64,000 nt of DNA from Nocardioides sp. Soil805 (GCF_001429625.1 NZ_LMSU01000002.1:434001-498000); one strand, 5' to 3'. Counted from the first letter of the stretch, positions 26,026-35,639 are shown. The notes: generated by a model from the sequence alone, not told the origin. Numbers and translations: made by a program.

Positions 26026-27033
26026 TCAGTCCGCCAGGGCCTTCGCGACCGCGTCGGCAAAGGGCTGCTGCGCGACCTGGGCGTGCGTCAGCGTCCGCTG
26101 CGACACCTCCAGCACGACGGTGTCGGCGGCCGCCACCTGGGCCGCCAGCTGGTCGTCGCCGAAGTACTGGAACCACGCGAAGTCCCCCCGCTCGAAGAGC
26201 GGCATCGTCAGGTCGATCGCGGCGTAGGAGAAGGAGTCGCCGATCACCAGGGTGCGACCGGGGTGCAGGCCCTCCGCGGGCCGGCTCCGCCACTGCAGCG
26301 GCCCCCACTCGTCCCGGCCGGGGTCGAACACCGGGCCGCCCGGCACGCCCTCGACCGCAGCCCCGGTCGCGAACGCCGCCGAACGGGCCTCCTCGACGTC
26401 GTCGCGCCCGGTCTCCACGTAGAGGTCACCCGTGCGCTCGGCGGTCCCGTCGGTCACGACCAGCCGCTCGGCCAGTCCGGGGTCGAGCCGGTCCACCAGC
26501 TCCTGCAGCCACAGGCTCGCGCCGTACGACGTCCAGTGGGAGTCGCCGCGCCAGTAGACCTGCTCACCGGCCTCGTCGGCCTCGCGCAGCAGGGCGAGCG
26601 AGTCGACGTAGTGGTCCTCGTCGACCGCACCGAGCAGGTGCTCCTGCCAGCGCTGGTTGTCGCGGAAGCAGGCGTCGTGGGGCGTGGTCGCGGGCAGCCG
26701 GTCGACCAGGGTGGTCGACTTGTCAGGAACCACCGTCCAGACGACCTCGCGCCCCGACGAGGCGATGGCCGCTGCGACCTCGCCCAGCTGGCGCAGGTCC
26801 CGGGCGAAGGTCTGCCCGCTCCCGCAGGACAGGTCGAAGTCGGCCCCGAAGAACAGGTAGCCGTCACGTCCCGTGACCACTGCGGGGGCCGTCCCGGAGG
26901 CCGTGTGCAGGCTGGGCGCCGCCATGCGCGGCGTGGGGTCCCGCGTGGGATCGCTGCCCGCCCCGGACCCGCCGCAGGCCGTCACAGCCGTCGCGAGCAG
27001 CACGAGCAGGACCAGCCGGGCACGTCGGAGCAC
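26026..27033 (-). CDS. Lipoprotein with an AlgX/AlgJ-like SGNH hydrolase domain
   Basis: The 335-residue protein has a lipoprotein signal (ARLVLLVLLATAVTACGG). GRDGYLFFGADF starts an AlgX/AlgJ-type domain. Matching motifs are VPDKSTTLVDRLP, YWRGDSHWTSYGA (the Asp-x-His pair) near residue 178, and LVIGDSFSYAA (the GDSF nucleophile) near 266. Relatives O-acetylate or modify extracellular polysaccharides, so a cell-envelope acetyl transfer role is likely. The gene converges on purM. GTG 27033 is chosen because it begins the signal peptide directly. Confidence 0.78.
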   Translation of the reverse strand: MLRRARLVLLVLLATAVTACGGSGAGSDPTRDPTPRMAAPSLHTASGTAPAVVTGRDGYLFFGADFDLSCGSGQTFARDLRQLGEVAAAIASSGREVVWTVVPDKSTTLVDRLPATTPHDACFRDNQRWQEHLLGAVDEDHYVDSLALLREADEAGEQVYWRGDSHWTSYGASLWLQELVDRLDPGLAERLVVTDGTAERTGDLYVETGRDDVEEARSAAFATGAAVEGVPGGPVFDPGRDEWGPLQWRSRPAEGLHPGRTLVIGDSFSYAAIDLTMPLFERGDFAWFQYFGDDQLAAQVAAADTVVLEVSQRTLTHAQVAQQPFADAVAKALAD

Positions 27034-27062
27034 CCGCGTAGTCTGACCGACGTCACGGCGAT

Positions 27063-27078
27063 TTCGTGACTTCGTGAC
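27063..27078 (-). promoter_or_regulatory. Tandem direct repeat upstream of the AlgX-like gene
   Basis: TTCGTGAC occurs twice in tandem (27063-27070 and 27071-27078), read as GTCACGAAGTCACGAA on the minus strand. It lies 30 nt before the start codon, a fitting place for a regulator site. The regulator is unknown. Confidence 0.35.
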
Positions 27079-27201
27079 CAAATCACGCCGCCCCGGCGTG
27101 CGGGAACAGCCACCCAACAGGTAGCGTTGTCCTCACGACAATTTCTTGAGACAGCCCGGGAGCCTTCGTTGCCCCGGCCGATTTGCGAGGGGGCTGACCC
27201 T

Positions 27202-27387
27202 ATGGGGCGCGGCCGAGCCAAAGCCAAGCAGACGAAGGTCGCTCGCGACCTGAAGTACCGCACTCACGAGACGGACTTCGGGGCGCTCGCCAGTGAGCTT
27301 CACGGTGACAGCGGCAAGGTGGACGAGCAGGTGGATCCTGAAGTCCTCGAGAAGTGGTCCGACGTCATCGAGACGTCTCGCGACTGA
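27202..27387 (+). CDS. DUF3073 family protein
   Basis: The 61-residue basic-then-acidic protein begins MGRGRAKAKQTKVARDLKY, the hallmark of DUF3073, a small actinobacterial family of unknown function. GAGGGGG precedes ATG 27202 by 7 nt. The leader from 27120 contains no other gene. The conserved basic N-terminus suggests nucleic acid or ribosome contact, but this is not established. Confidence 0.9.
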   Translation: MGRGRAKAKQTKVARDLKYRTHETDFGALASELHGDSGKVDEQVDPEVLEKWSDVIETSRD

Positions 27388-27412
27388 CCTCGCTCCCCGG
27401 TCCCTGGCCGGC

Positions 27413-27629
27413 TGACCGGGCACTTCATCGCGCTTCGGCGCGGTGACCGGGCAGTTTCTGACCGCTCAGACGTGCCGACCGGGCACTTCCTGACCGCTCG
27501 ATCACGCCGAACGGGCACTTCCTGACTGCTCAGACGTGGCGACCGGGCACTTCCTGACCGCTCGGCGCTCGTCAGGTGCCAGGAAGTGCCCGCTCGGCGC
27601 TTGTCAGGTGCCAGGAAGTGCCCTCTCGG
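27413..27629. repeat. 32-bp repeat array B (5 forward units, 2 inverted units)
   Basis: Forward units start at 27413, 27444, 27476, 27508 and 27540 with the core GACCGGGCACTTCCTGAC (the first two are degenerate). Two inverted units start at 27580 and 27612 with CAGGAAGTGCCCGCTCGG and a close variant. The period is 32 bp and the core matches array A at 9222-9460. As there, the last unit ends against a stop codon, here that of the dehydrogenase gene at 27630. Confidence 0.85.
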
Positions 27630-28715
27630 TCAGGGGAGCCAGACGCCGCGCAGCCGACCCACGTCGCGCATGCGACGCTCGGCGAGCCGGTCGGCCGCGA
27701 TGGCCGGGGCGACCCCGTCGGACGCCGCGAGCTCGAAGACGGCCTTGGTCGTGTCGAAGATGCCCGTGGCGCGCTGCTGGGCGCGGTCGAAGGAGAAGCC
27801 CTCGAGCTCGTCGGCGACCTGGATCAGGCCACCTGAGTTGACGCAGTAGTCGGGCGCGTAGAGGATCCCGCGCTCCTCGAGCTGCTTCTCGACCCCGGGG
27901 TGGGCGAGCTGGTTGTTGGCGGCGCCGCACACGATCTTGGCGGACAGCACCTCGACGACCTCGTCGGTGAGGGCGCCACCGAGCGCGCAGGGGGCGTAGA
28001 CGTCCAGCGGGCTCGCGACGAGCGCGTCGGTCGAGGCGACCGCGGTGACGGCCTCGTGCTCGGCGACGAGCGCGTCGACCGAGGGCTGGTGCACGTCGGT
28101 GATGACCACCGAGGCGCCGTCCTCGACGAGGTGGCGCACGAGGTGTCGTCCGACCTTGCCCACACCCGCGACCCCGACGGTGCGCCCGTGGAGGGTCGGC
28201 GCACCCCAGACGACCTCGGCGGCCGCCCGCATGCCCTGGAACACGCCGTACGCCGTGAGCACCGAGCTGTCGCCCGCGCCGCCGTGGGCGGTGGTGCGAC
28301 CGGTGACGAAGGAGCACTCGCGCGCGATGTCGTCCATGTCCTCTGAGAATGTCCCCACGTCGCAGGCGGTGTAGTAGCGACCGCCGAGCGACTGCACGAA
28401 CCGGCCGTAGGCGCGCAGCAGCGCCTCGGTCTTGAGCGTCGCCGGGTCACCGATGATGACCGCCTTGCCGCCGCCGAGGTCCAGGCCGGCGAGCGCCGCC
28501 TTGTAGGACATGCCGCGCGAGAGGTTGAGGACGTCCTCAATCGCGTCGTCGGTGCTCGCGTAGGGGTAGAAGCGGGTGCCGCCGAGGGCGGGACCGAGGG
28601 CGGTGGAGTGGATGGCGACGATGGCCTTGAGGCCGGTGGCGCGGTCGTTGCAGAAGACGACCTGCTCGTGCTCGCTGCCGAGGTCGAAGACGTCGACAGG
28701 GGGATTTCCAGACAT
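27630..28715 (-). CDS. Valine/leucine dehydrogenase (Glu/Leu/Phe/Val dehydrogenase family)
   Basis: This 361-residue enzyme oxidatively deaminates a branched-chain amino acid with [22 protein letters not shown] and the glycine-rich [13 protein letters not shown] near residue 75 contain the catalytic Lys. The Rossmann motif is [12 protein letters not shown] near residue 180. The length matches Streptomyces valine dehydrogenase (about 364). AAGGA lies upstream of ATG 28715. It is a single gene; the 3' end abuts repeat array B. The choice between Val and Leu cannot be made from sequence alone. Confidence 0.9.
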   Translation of the reverse strand: MSGNPPVDVFDLGSEHEQVVFCNDRATGLKAIVAIHSTALGPALGGTRFYPYASTDDAIEDVLNLSRGMSYKAALAGLDLGGGKAVIIGDPATLKTEALLRAYGRFVQSLGGRYYTACDVGTFSEDMDDIARECSFVTGRTTAHGGAGDSSVLTAYGVFQGMRAAAEVVWGAPTLHGRTVGVAGVGKVGRHLVRHLVEDGASVVITDVHQPSVDALVAEHEAVTAVASTDALVASPLDVYAPCALGGALTDEVVEVLSAKIVCGAANNQLAHPGVEKQLEERGILYAPDYCVNSGGLIQVADELEGFSFDRAQQRATGIFDTTKAVFELAASDGVAPAIAADRLAERRMRDVGRLRGVWLP

Positions 28716-28807
28716 GGTGGTGTCCTTCGATGTGTCGTGGCGGTCGCGAGGGTGGTGCGACCCGGTCATGGCGGTCGCATGGGTGGTGACCGCCGTCACG
28801 TCCAAGG

Positions 28808-30154
28808 TTAGTCCGGCTCGCGCATGACCACGACGTCGCCGTGCGTGCCGTAGCCGAGCAGCCGTCCGCCCGCCGGCGCGCCGTTGAAGGCGACCATCAG
28901 CCACCCGCCGTCCACGTGGGCGAGCGTCGGCCACGGCAGGTTCGTCGGGTACGGCGCGTCCAGCGCGCCGCGCTCGACCAGGTCGGTGCCGAACACCGGG
29001 AACCGGGCCCGTTCGCCCCGCCGCCCGTCCCGTCCGTCGCTGGCCAGGACCAGCAGCTCGCCGTCGACCCGCAGCAGGGTGGTCCCCTCGGTGGCCCGCC
29101 GATCCGGAGCGGCCGCGACCAGCGCCAGGTCGTCGAGGGAGGGTCCGGCCGCCAGCGCGGGGTGGAACCGGAAGAAGCGGCTGGCGCTGACGAAGCCCAC
29201 CAGCCAGCGGTCGCCGTCGCGCAGCAGGTGCGGGTCCCAGACGGCGACCGAGGTGAAGCCGTCGGTGGGCAGCGGCAGCTCGACGGTGTCCAGCACCCGC
29301 TCGCCGCGCAACAGGTCCACCGAGCCGTCGACGCTCGCCAGGGTGACGCGCAGCCGCGACGGCGCGGTCCGGTCGGCGCGGGTGGTCGGCTGCTCGAAGT
29401 CGCCCCACGTGCTGGTCGCCACCAGCCACCGGTCGCCGTCGCGGACGACATGGGTGGCGTGGTCGCCGTACGCACCCGGGTGGTCGGGGCGGCGGAAGTA
29501 CAGGTCGCCGGTGTGCCGCAGCTCGAGGGTCTCGGGGGAGAGGCGCCAGAGGCTGGTGTGCGCGCTGTCGAAGAACCCGGGACCGGCCGAGGTGGCGCTC
29601 AGCCACAAGTCGCCCTCGTCGCGCACCGGGGTGCCGTCGGCCTCGCTGACCAGTCGCAGGTCGCGCAGGCCGAGCTGGCCGAAGCCGCCGGCCACCGACG
29701 GCTGGTCGGGCAGCTCGACCGTCAACGAGGCCAGGGCCTCCTCGTCGTGGAGGACGCCGACGTCGAGGTCGTCGCGCAGGTCGCGGCGGGCGCGGGCGAC
29801 CCAACGTCCCCGCTCGCGCGACCACGCCGTGAGGTGGGTGCCGGTCAGGGTCAGCCCGAGCTCGGTCGGCGACTCGGCCCCGCCCATCCGCCGGCTCCGG
29901 TGCTCGCGGGTGTCGTGCCCTCGGGTCGTGACCAGCGACAGTGCCGACCCGTCGTACGACAGGCCGAGGCGGGTGCCGCCCACGTGCAGGGCGAGGTGCG
30001 AGCGGGACGTCGGGGACGCGAGGGTCGTCGTCGCCGCGACGTACGGCGCGAGGGCCGGCAGCGGGTGGCTCCCACCCTCGACCGTGCTGATGCGCGGGGA
30101 GGAGACCAGCTCGACCGGGCGCAGGCGGCGCACGATCTCGAGGCGGGGCAGCAC
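28808..30154 (-). CDS. Hypothetical protein, probable beta-propeller (GH43/GH32-like)
   Basis: The 448-residue protein has repeated blade-like segments: [69 protein letters not shown], and [20 protein letters not shown]. These recall the strands of five-bladed propellers such as GH43 or GH32. The N-terminal 150 residues look like a beta-sandwich. No signal peptide is seen. Catalytic acids cannot be assigned, so glycosidase activity is only a possibility. GACAAT lies 6 nt before GTG 30154, fitting a leaderless start. Confidence 0.6.
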   Translation of the reverse strand: MLPRLEIVRRLRPVELVSSPRISTVEGGSHPLPALAPYVAATTTLASPTSRSHLALHVGGTRLGLSYDGSALSLVTTRGHDTREHRSRRMGGAESPTELGLTLTGTHLTAWSRERGRWVARARRDLRDDLDVGVLHDEEALASLTVELPDQPSVAGGFGQLGLRDLRLVSEADGTPVRDEGDLWLSATSAGPGFFDSAHTSLWRLSPETLELRHTGDLYFRRPDHPGAYGDHATHVVRDGDRWLVATSTWGDFEQPTTRADRTAPSRLRVTLASVDGSVDLLRGERVLDTVELPLPTDGFTSVAVWDPHLLRDGDRWLVGFVSASRFFRFHPALAAGPSLDDLALVAAAPDRRATEGTTLLRVDGELLVLASDGRDGRRGERARFPVFGTDLVERGALDAPYPTNLPWPTLAHVDGGWLMVAFNGAPAGGRLLGYGTHGDVVVMREPD

Positions 30155-30195
30155 CGGGCGATTGTCGCAGCCGGTGCCGCCCCGTCGAGCGGGTG

Positions 30196-31422
30196 TCAGC
30201 CCAGCGACATGCGCGGCTCGCCGCCGACGAGCCCGGTGCCGGCGATGGTGCACTTGCCGCTGCGCACCGCGCCGCCGTTCCAGGCCTGGCGGACGCACGA
30301 GCGGGTGGCCATCTGCGCCCAGTAGTTCGGGTGCAGCGACTCCTGGATGTAGTACGGGTTGCTGGAGTCGCAGCAGGTCGAGACCGTGCGGATCTGGTTG
30401 ATCCACTCGGTCTGGTCGACCGCCCCTGCCTGGGTCCACGAGGACAGCCCCTTCTCCTCGTAGAGCCCCACCGTGTTCTCGCAGAGCCGGCGGCCGTTGA
30501 AGGCCGACGAGAGGTCGAGGGTGCGCACGTTGGTGAGCCCGGAGTCGGCCGCGCCGCCGAAGACGGCGCCGTTGATGGTCGGCAGCGCGCTGTTGTTGGC
30601 CCAGTCGGCGTCCCGGTTCCAGAAGCCGCAGCCACCCGTGCTCATCCGGGAGTAGCCGGACTCGGAGTAGCGGAACGACGAGGAGCTCGGCAGCGGGGAC
30701 GGGTAGTTCTGGACCAGCAGCGTCCAGGCGTTGTCGGCGTACCCGGCGTTGCGCATCGCCGTGCGCACGTTCTGCAGGGCGGTGGCGATCGCGGCCCGTC
30801 GGGCGGCGACGGCGGAGGCAGTGAAGTTGCCGGTCACCGAGGAGTCGTCGTTGCAGTAGTTCTTGGCCCACGACGGCGAGGTGAGCCAGTTGGTGACGCA
30901 GGTCTGCACGATGGAGGCGAAGTTGAAGTCGTTGCCGCCGATGGAGACCGAGACGAGCTTGACGTTGTGGCTCGTCGCGAAGTTCTGCAGCATCAGCGCC
31001 TGGCCCTGCTGGCCGCCGCTGTTGTAGAAGTCCAGGCCCGGCTTGAAGTAGCCGTTGGAGTCGGTGAAGGTCGAGGTGCGCGACCCCGAGCAGGCGAGGT
31101 TCACCCCGAGCGTCCCGGCTCCGATCTGGGACTGCGAGGACTTGCTGCGGTGGCAGCGGTTGATCTGCTCACCGGTGTTGGTGGCGTTGTCGAAGTACGC
31201 CGACCCGCCGAGCGCGTCGGCCCGCGAGTACGACGCGTTGGAGCTGCCGGCCCAGCGGCCGGCCTCCCCGCTGATGTAGGAGTCGCCGAGGGTGACGACG
31301 TACGGGGTGCCGGTGCCGGGACCGTCCGCCACGGCCGGAGCCGTGGTGGTGGTGACGGCGAGGCCGGAGGCCAGCAGGGCGAGCACGCTCAGCACGAGCG
31401 CGCGGGGGCGCGAGGAAGTCAT
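30196..31422 (-). CDS. Secreted SGNH/GDSL hydrolase
   Basis: The 408-residue exported esterase or lipase starts with a signal peptide ([20 protein letters not shown], cleaved near AVADG). Catalytic blocks: the GDSY nucleophile in [14 protein letters not shown] near residue 47, the oxyanion Asn in [10 protein letters not shown] near 158, and the Asp-x-x-His-type end in [10 protein letters not shown] near 375. Many cysteines suggest disulfides. The body is rich in Asn and Ser ([12 protein letters not shown]) compared with its neighbours, as in secreted actinobacterial lipases. Its substrate (lipid, acetylated sugar) is open. Confidence 0.85.
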   Translation of the reverse strand: MTSSRPRALVLSVLALLASGLAVTTTTAPAVADGPGTGTPYVVTLGDSYISGEAGRWAGSSNASYSRADALGGSAYFDNATNTGEQINRCHRSKSSQSQIGAGTLGVNLACSGSRTSTFTDSNGYFKPGLDFYNSGGQQGQALMLQNFATSHNVKLVSVSIGGNDFNFASIVQTCVTNWLTSPSWAKNYCNDDSSVTGNFTASAVAARRAAIATALQNVRTAMRNAGYADNAWTLLVQNYPSPLPSSSSFRYSESGYSRMSTGGCGFWNRDADWANNSALPTINGAVFGGAADSGLTNVRTLDLSSAFNGRRLCENTVGLYEEKGLSSWTQAGAVDQTEWINQIRTVSTCCDSSNPYYIQESLHPNYWAQMATRSCVRQAWNGGAVRSGKCTIAGTGLVGGEPRMSLG

Positions 31423-31528
31423 CGTTCTCCTGACGGTGTGGGTGGACGGTGCCGGCCCCACACCGGCGCTCGGAGTCTTGTGGTTTCCGTCACACCGTGT
31501 CAATGGACGCCGCGCCCAACCGGCCTCG

Positions 31529-33037
31529 TCAGTGAGAGGGCAGTGACCCGCTCAGGCGCTCGTGGCGCTCCGCGCTCGAGCTGTCGAGGCCGACGATCTC
31601 GACGGCTTTGCCCTGGCGCTCGTACTTGGTGGTGATGGCGTCGAGGGAGGCCACCGTCGAGGCGTCCCAGACGTGGGACTCCGACAGGTCGATGACGACC
31701 TGGTCGGGGTCGTCGGCGTACTCGAACTGCGTGTAGAGGTCGTTGCTGGAGGCGAAGAACAGCTCGCCGGTGACGCGGTAGACGGCCGAGACGCTGCCGT
31801 CGGGGTGGGTGACCAGCTCGCGGTGGGTCTCGGTGAGGTGCGCGACCCGGCGGGCGAAGAGGGTCATCGCGACCAGGACGCCGACGACGACCCCGATGGC
31901 AAGGTTGTGGCTGGCGACGGTCACCGCGACCGTGGCGACCATGACGGTCGTCTCGGACCGGGGCATCCGGCGCAGGGTGGCGGGTCGCACGGAGTGCCAG
32001 TCGAAGGTGCCGACCGAGACCATGACCATCACGGCGACGAGGGCGGCCATCGGGATGAGGGCGACGACGTCGCCGAAGCCGACCACGAGGATGAGCAGGA
32101 AGACGCCGGCGAGGAAGGTGGAGATGCGGGTGCGGGCGCCCGACACCTTCACGTTGATCATCGTCTGGCCGATCATCGCGCAGCCGCCCATCCCGCCGAA
32201 GAACCCGGTGATGACGTTGGCGGCGCCCTGCCCCCACGCCTCTCGCGTCTTGTCCGAGTGGGTGTCGGTGATGTCGTCGACGAGCTTGGCCGTCAGGAGC
32301 GACTCGAGCAGGCCGACCAGGGCCATGGCGATCGCGTACGGCGCGATGACCTGCAGGGTGTCGAGCGTCCACGGCACGTCCGGCACGAAGAGCGAGGGGA
32401 GGCTGTCGGGCAGCTCGCCCTCGTCGCCGACGTCGGGCACGTTGATCGCGGCCAGCAGCGTGAAGGCCGTGAGGGCGACGATGGCGACCAGCGGCGCCGG
32501 GACGACCCGGGTGACCCGGGGCAGCGCGACGATGACGGCGATGCCGACGGCGACCATCGGGTACACGAGCCACGGCACGTCGACCAGGTGCGGCACCTGG
32601 GCCAGGAAGATGAGGATGGCGAGCGCGTTGACGAAGCCGACCATCACCGAGCGGGGGATGAAGCGCATCAGTCGCGCGACGCCGACGAGGCCGAGGACCA
32701 CCTGGAGGACGCCGGCGAGCAGCACCGTGGCGATGAAGTAGTCCATCCCGTGGTCGCGCATCACCGGGGCGATGACCAGCGCGACCGCACCGGTGGCCGC
32801 CGAGATCATGGCGGGGCGTCCGCCGAGGAAGGCGATGGAGACCGCCATGGTGAACGACGCGAAGAGGCCCACGCGCGGGTCGACCCCGGCGATGATCGAG
32901 AACGAGATGGCCTCGGGGATCAGAGCCAGCGCGACGACCAGGCCGGCGAGCACCTCGGTGCGCAGCATCCTCGGCGAGCGCAGTGCGGTGCGGACGGTGG
33001 GCTCGGGCAGGGCGGCGTCGTACGACGTGGTGGTCAC
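31529..33037 (-). CDS. SulP family inorganic anion transporter
   Basis: The 502-residue membrane protein has about ten to twelve helices (EVLAGLVVALALIPEAISFS near residue 28, ISAATGAVALVIAPV near 78). A C-terminal STAS domain follows (YRVTGELFFASSNDLY, VIDLSESHVWDASTVASLD). It would take up sulfate, bicarbonate or another anion. GTG 33037 is the chosen start; the frame stays open upstream through a Pro/Ala-rich stretch that is probably not translated. A divergent MerR regulator and a perfect dyad lie upstream, so expression is likely induced by the MerR ligand. Confidence 0.88.
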   Translation of the reverse strand: MTTTSYDAALPEPTVRTALRSPRMLRTEVLAGLVVALALIPEAISFSIIAGVDPRVGLFASFTMAVSIAFLGGRPAMISAATGAVALVIAPVMRDHGMDYFIATVLLAGVLQVVLGLVGVARLMRFIPRSVMVGFVNALAILIFLAQVPHLVDVPWLVYPMVAVGIAVIVALPRVTRVVPAPLVAIVALTAFTLLAAINVPDVGDEGELPDSLPSLFVPDVPWTLDTLQVIAPYAIAMALVGLLESLLTAKLVDDITDTHSDKTREAWGQGAANVITGFFGGMGGCAMIGQTMINVKVSGARTRISTFLAGVFLLILVVGFGDVVALIPMAALVAVMVMVSVGTFDWHSVRPATLRRMPRSETTVMVATVAVTVASHNLAIGVVVGVLVAMTLFARRVAHLTETHRELVTHPDGSVSAVYRVTGELFFASSNDLYTQFEYADDPDQVVIDLSESHVWDASTVASLDAITTKYERQGKAVEIVGLDSSSAERHERLSGSLPSH

Positions 33038-33170
33038 GGGGCTCCGTTCGGGCGGCGGGCGCGGCGGCGCGGGGGCAGGGCGCACGCCGGCAGTGGGTTT
33101 GGCGGGTGGGGCAGGGGTGCGCATCATGGGTGCGCGCGCCGGCGTCGTCGCCGGCGGAAGTCTGCTGCCG

Positions 33171-33196
33171 ACCATACCCTCACGCGACGTGAGGGT
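33171..33196 (-). promoter_or_regulatory. MerR-type operator and promoter for the SulP gene
   Basis: The perfect 21-bp dyad ACCCTCACG-CGA-CGTGAGGGT occupies 33176-33196. On the minus strand it is followed by TATGGT (complement of 33171-33176), and the dyad fills the 19-bp space before this -10. A dyad inside an overlong spacer is the hallmark of MerR-activated promoters. Confidence 0.65.
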
Positions 33197-33225
33197 TGGC
33201 ATCGTCGCCCGCGAGAGAGGCCCCC

Positions 33226-33609
33226 GTGACCGACGTACCGACCCCGGCCATGCACATCGGCGAGGTCGCCGCACGCACCGAGCTGTCCCTGCGCAGCCTG
33301 CGGCACTGGGAGGAGGTCGGCCTGCTCCGACCGTCCGGCCGCTCCGAGGGTGGGTTCCGGCTCTACACCGAGGGTGACGTCGAGCGGATCCTGGTCATCC
33401 GGCGGATGAAGCCCCTCGGCTTCTCCCTCGAGGAGATGAGCGCGGTCATGCGCGACATCGAGGCGCTGGAGGGCGAGGGCGTCGGCAAGGACCAGCGTGA
33501 CCGCTTGGCCGACGTCCTGGCCGACGCCGCCGAGCGGCGGGCCCGGCTGGTCCGCCAGCTCGCCATGGCCGACGAGTTCATCGACCTGCTGGGCGACCGG
33601 CTCGGGTGA
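33226..33609 (+). CDS. MerR family transcriptional regulator
   Basis: The 127-residue regulator has the MerR winged helix: MHIGEVAARTELSLRSLRHWEEVGLLRPSGRSEGGFRLYTEGDV at residues 9-52, then a coiled-coil dimer helix (LADVLADAAERRARLVRQLAMADEF). The short C-terminus has no Cys metal-binding loop, so the signal is probably not a thiophilic metal. GAGAGAGG precedes GTG 33226; ATG 33250 is an alternative. It is divergent from the SulP gene, and the dyad between them is the likely operator. Confidence 0.88.
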   Translation: MTDVPTPAMHIGEVAARTELSLRSLRHWEEVGLLRPSGRSEGGFRLYTEGDVERILVIRRMKPLGFSLEEMSAVMRDIEALEGEGVGKDQRDRLADVLADAAERRARLVRQLAMADEFIDLLGDRLG

Positions 33610-33627
33610 CCAGGCGGCCGGTGGGCG

Positions 33628-34074
33628 TCAGTCCGCGTCGAGCACGGAGGCAGGCAGCTCGAGGTCCGGGACCAGCTCGGTGAGCAGGTCGCGCACCCGC
33701 GCGTCGAGGTCGCCGATGATCGTGCGGACCGTCTCGTCGTCCTGCCCGCCCGGGTCGGCCACCGGCCAGTCCCGGTAGGTCACGCCGGGAACGAAGGGGC
33801 ACTCCTCGCCGCAGCCGAGGGTGATCGCCATCGTGCTGGCGGCGATCGTCTCGCGGGTCAGCAGGGTGGGCTCCTCGTGGGAGGTGTCGAGGCCCAGCGC
33901 CTCCAGCGCCCGTGCCACCTCGGGGTGGATGTGCTCGCCCGGCTGGGTGCCGGCCGACAGTGCGGTGACCCGACCGCCGGCGTAGTGCTCGGTCAGCACG
34001 CGGCTGATCACCGAGCGCCCTCCGTTGCGGACGCAGGCGAAGACGACCTGCGGGGTCGAGGGGGTGGTGGTCAT
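33628..34074 (-). CDS. arsC: Arsenate reductase, low-molecular-weight phosphatase type
   Basis: The 148-residue protein reduces arsenate to arsenite. The catalytic loop is VFACVRNGGRS at residues 11-21 (Cys-x5-Arg), a variant of the common CVHNAGRS. A second Cys pair lies in LGCGEECPFVPG near residue 88, as in thioredoxin- or mycothiol-linked enzymes. TYRDWPVADPGGQDDE is the usual Asp loop. Its ATG overlaps the acr3 stop (ATGA), so it is the last gene of arsR-acr3-arsC. Confidence 0.9.
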   Translation of the reverse strand: MTTTPSTPQVVFACVRNGGRSVISRVLTEHYAGGRVTALSAGTQPGEHIHPEVARALEALGLDTSHEEPTLLTRETIAASTMAITLGCGEECPFVPGVTYRDWPVADPGGQDDETVRTIIGDLDARVRDLLTELVPDLELPASVLDAD

Positions 34075-35180
34075 CGGACGTCTCCTGTGGGGGTGGGGGT
34101 GCGGTCGCGGAAGAACCTGCGGGCCCAGAGGCTCACGTAGACGAGGCCGACCAGGGCCGGGACCTCGATGAGCGGACCGACGACGCCGGCCAGCGCCTGG
34201 CCGGACGCGACGCCGAAGACGCCGATGGCCACCGCGATGGCGAGCTCGAAGTTGTTGCCCGCGGCGGTGAACGAGACGGCGGTGGCGCGGGCGTAGTCGA
34301 ACCCGAGGGCGTGGGACAGCAGCATCGACCCGCCCCACATCAGCGCGAAGTAGGCGAGCAGGGGCAGCGCGATGCGGGCCACGTCGAGAGGCTCGCTGGT
34401 GATCGTGTCGCCCTGCAGCGCGAAGAGCAGCACGATGGTGAACAGCAGGCCGTACAGCGCCGCGGGACCGATGCGGGGCAGGAACGTCCCCTCGTACCAC
34501 TCGCGCCCCCGGGCCCGCTCGCCGAGCGTGCGCGTGAGGTAGCCGGCGAGCAGCGGGATCCCGAGGAAGACCAGCACCGAGCGTGCGATCTCCCACATGG
34601 AGACGTCGAGGTCGGCCTGCGCCAGGCCCAGCCAGCCGGGCAGCACCTCGAGGTAGAAGTAGCCGAGCAGCGCGAAGGCCAGCACCTGGAAGATCGCGTT
34701 GATGGCGACCAGGATCGCCGCCGCCTCGCGGTCCCCGCAGGCCAGGTCGTTCCAGATGAGCACCATCGCGATGCACCGGGCGAGGCCGACGATGACCAGG
34801 CCGGTGCGGTACTCCGGCAGGTCGGGCAGCAGCAGCCAGGCCAGCGCGAACATCAGCGCCGGGCCGAGCACCCAGTTGAGGAGGATCGACGTCGCGAGCA
34901 GCCGGCGGTCACCCGCGACGTGGCCCAGCTCGTCGTACCGGACCTTGGCCAGGACGGGGTACATCATCACCAGGAGCCCGAGCGCGATCGGCAGCGAGAC
35001 CGACCCGACCTCCACCGCGGCCAGGGCGTCGTCAAGGCCGGGGACCCCGCGACCGAGCAGCAGCCCGGCGACCATGGCCACCCCGATCCACACGGGCAGG
35101 AACCGGTCCAGGGTCGAGAGCCGGTGGAGCACCGCGTCGTCGTCACCGCCGGACGGCTGCTCGCGCACGGTGTCGCTCAT
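34071..35180 (-). CDS. acr3: ACR3 family arsenite efflux permease
   Basis: The 369-residue protein has about ten membrane helices. Family motifs: LLVMMYPVLAKVRYDEL near residue 70, GLARCIAMVLIWNDLACGD near 131 (containing the essential Cys), and TAAGNNFELAIAVAIGVFG near 313. It exports arsenite driven by the proton gradient. It overlaps arsR at its start and arsC at its end by four bases each, so the operon is tightly coupled and under ArsR control. Confidence 0.95.
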   Translation of the reverse strand: MSDTVREQPSGGDDDAVLHRLSTLDRFLPVWIGVAMVAGLLLGRGVPGLDDALAAVEVGSVSLPIALGLLVMMYPVLAKVRYDELGHVAGDRRLLATSILLNWVLGPALMFALAWLLLPDLPEYRTGLVIVGLARCIAMVLIWNDLACGDREAAAILVAINAIFQVLAFALLGYFYLEVLPGWLGLAQADLDVSMWEIARSVLVFLGIPLLAGYLTRTLGERARGREWYEGTFLPRIGPAALYGLLFTIVLLFALQGDTITSEPLDVARIALPLLAYFALMWGGSMLLSHALGFDYARATAVSFTAAGNNFELAIAVAIGVFGVASGQALAGVVGPLIEVPALVGLVYVSLWARRFFRDRTPTPTGDVR

Positions 35181-35560
35181 GCGTCGACCGCCGTCCGGGC
35201 GCCGGTGTCGGCGGTGAAGAGCCCCGCCATCGCGGCCATCGCCTCGGGTCGGGCGATGTAGTAGACCCACGTGCCGCGCTTCTCGCGGTCCACGAGGCCC
35301 GACTCGTGCAGCACCTTGAGGTGGTGGCTGATCGTCGGCTGCGAGAGGTCGAAGTGGGGCAGGAGGTCGCAGACGCACGCCTCCCCGCCCTCGTGGGACA
35401 GCACCAGCGACAGCAGCCGCAGCCGGGCGGGGTCGGCGATCGCCTTGAGCATGGGTACGACGGTGGCGGCCTGCTCGGGGGAGATGGGCTCGCGGGACAG
35501 CGGCACGCAACAGGTCAGCGGGTCCGCGCCCGGGGGGACGAGGCCCTCGGAGTTCGACAT
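35177..35560 (-). CDS. arsR: ArsR family arsenic-responsive repressor
   Basis: The 127-residue winged-helix repressor has LKAIADPARLRLLSLVLSHE and the recognition helix SQPTISHHLKVLHESGLVD. Candidate As(III) ligands are Cys17-Cys18 (LTCCVPL) and Cys62/Cys64 (EACVCDLL), which combines the Corynebacterium-type N-terminal pair with the classical CVC in helix 3. It heads the arsR-acr3-arsC operon. A palindrome at 35563-35574 overlaps its promoter, consistent with autorepression. Confidence 0.93.
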   Translation of the reverse strand: MSNSEGLVPPGADPLTCCVPLSREPISPEQAATVVPMLKAIADPARLRLLSLVLSHEGGEACVCDLLPHFDLSQPTISHHLKVLHESGLVDREKRGTWVYYIARPEAMAAMAGLFTADTGARTAVDA

Positions 35561-35562
35561 GC

Positions 35563-35574
35563 GTCAATGTTGAC
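35563..35574 (-). promoter_or_regulatory. ArsR operator upstream of arsR-acr3-arsC
   Basis: GTCAATGTTGAC is a 12-bp palindrome with 5-bp arms, 3 nt upstream of the arsR start codon. It overlaps the weak -10 (CAACAT on the minus strand, 6 nt before ATG). Its sequence differs from the operators at 39359-39402, so the two ArsR proteins probably have separate sites. Confidence 0.55.
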
Positions 35575-35627
35575 AGCCGTCGATGTGTGGCGCAATCCGG
35601 GTCCACCGTCGCGTGAGTGGGCGTCGC

Positions 35628-35633
35628 TACGGT
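35628..35633 (+). promoter_or_regulatory. -10 hexamer for the leaderless ArsO-like gene
   Basis: TACGGT lies 6 nt before ATG 35640. The divergent arsR operator is 55 bp away on the other side of this intergenic region. Confidence 0.45.
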
Positions 35634-35639
35634 GAGGCC

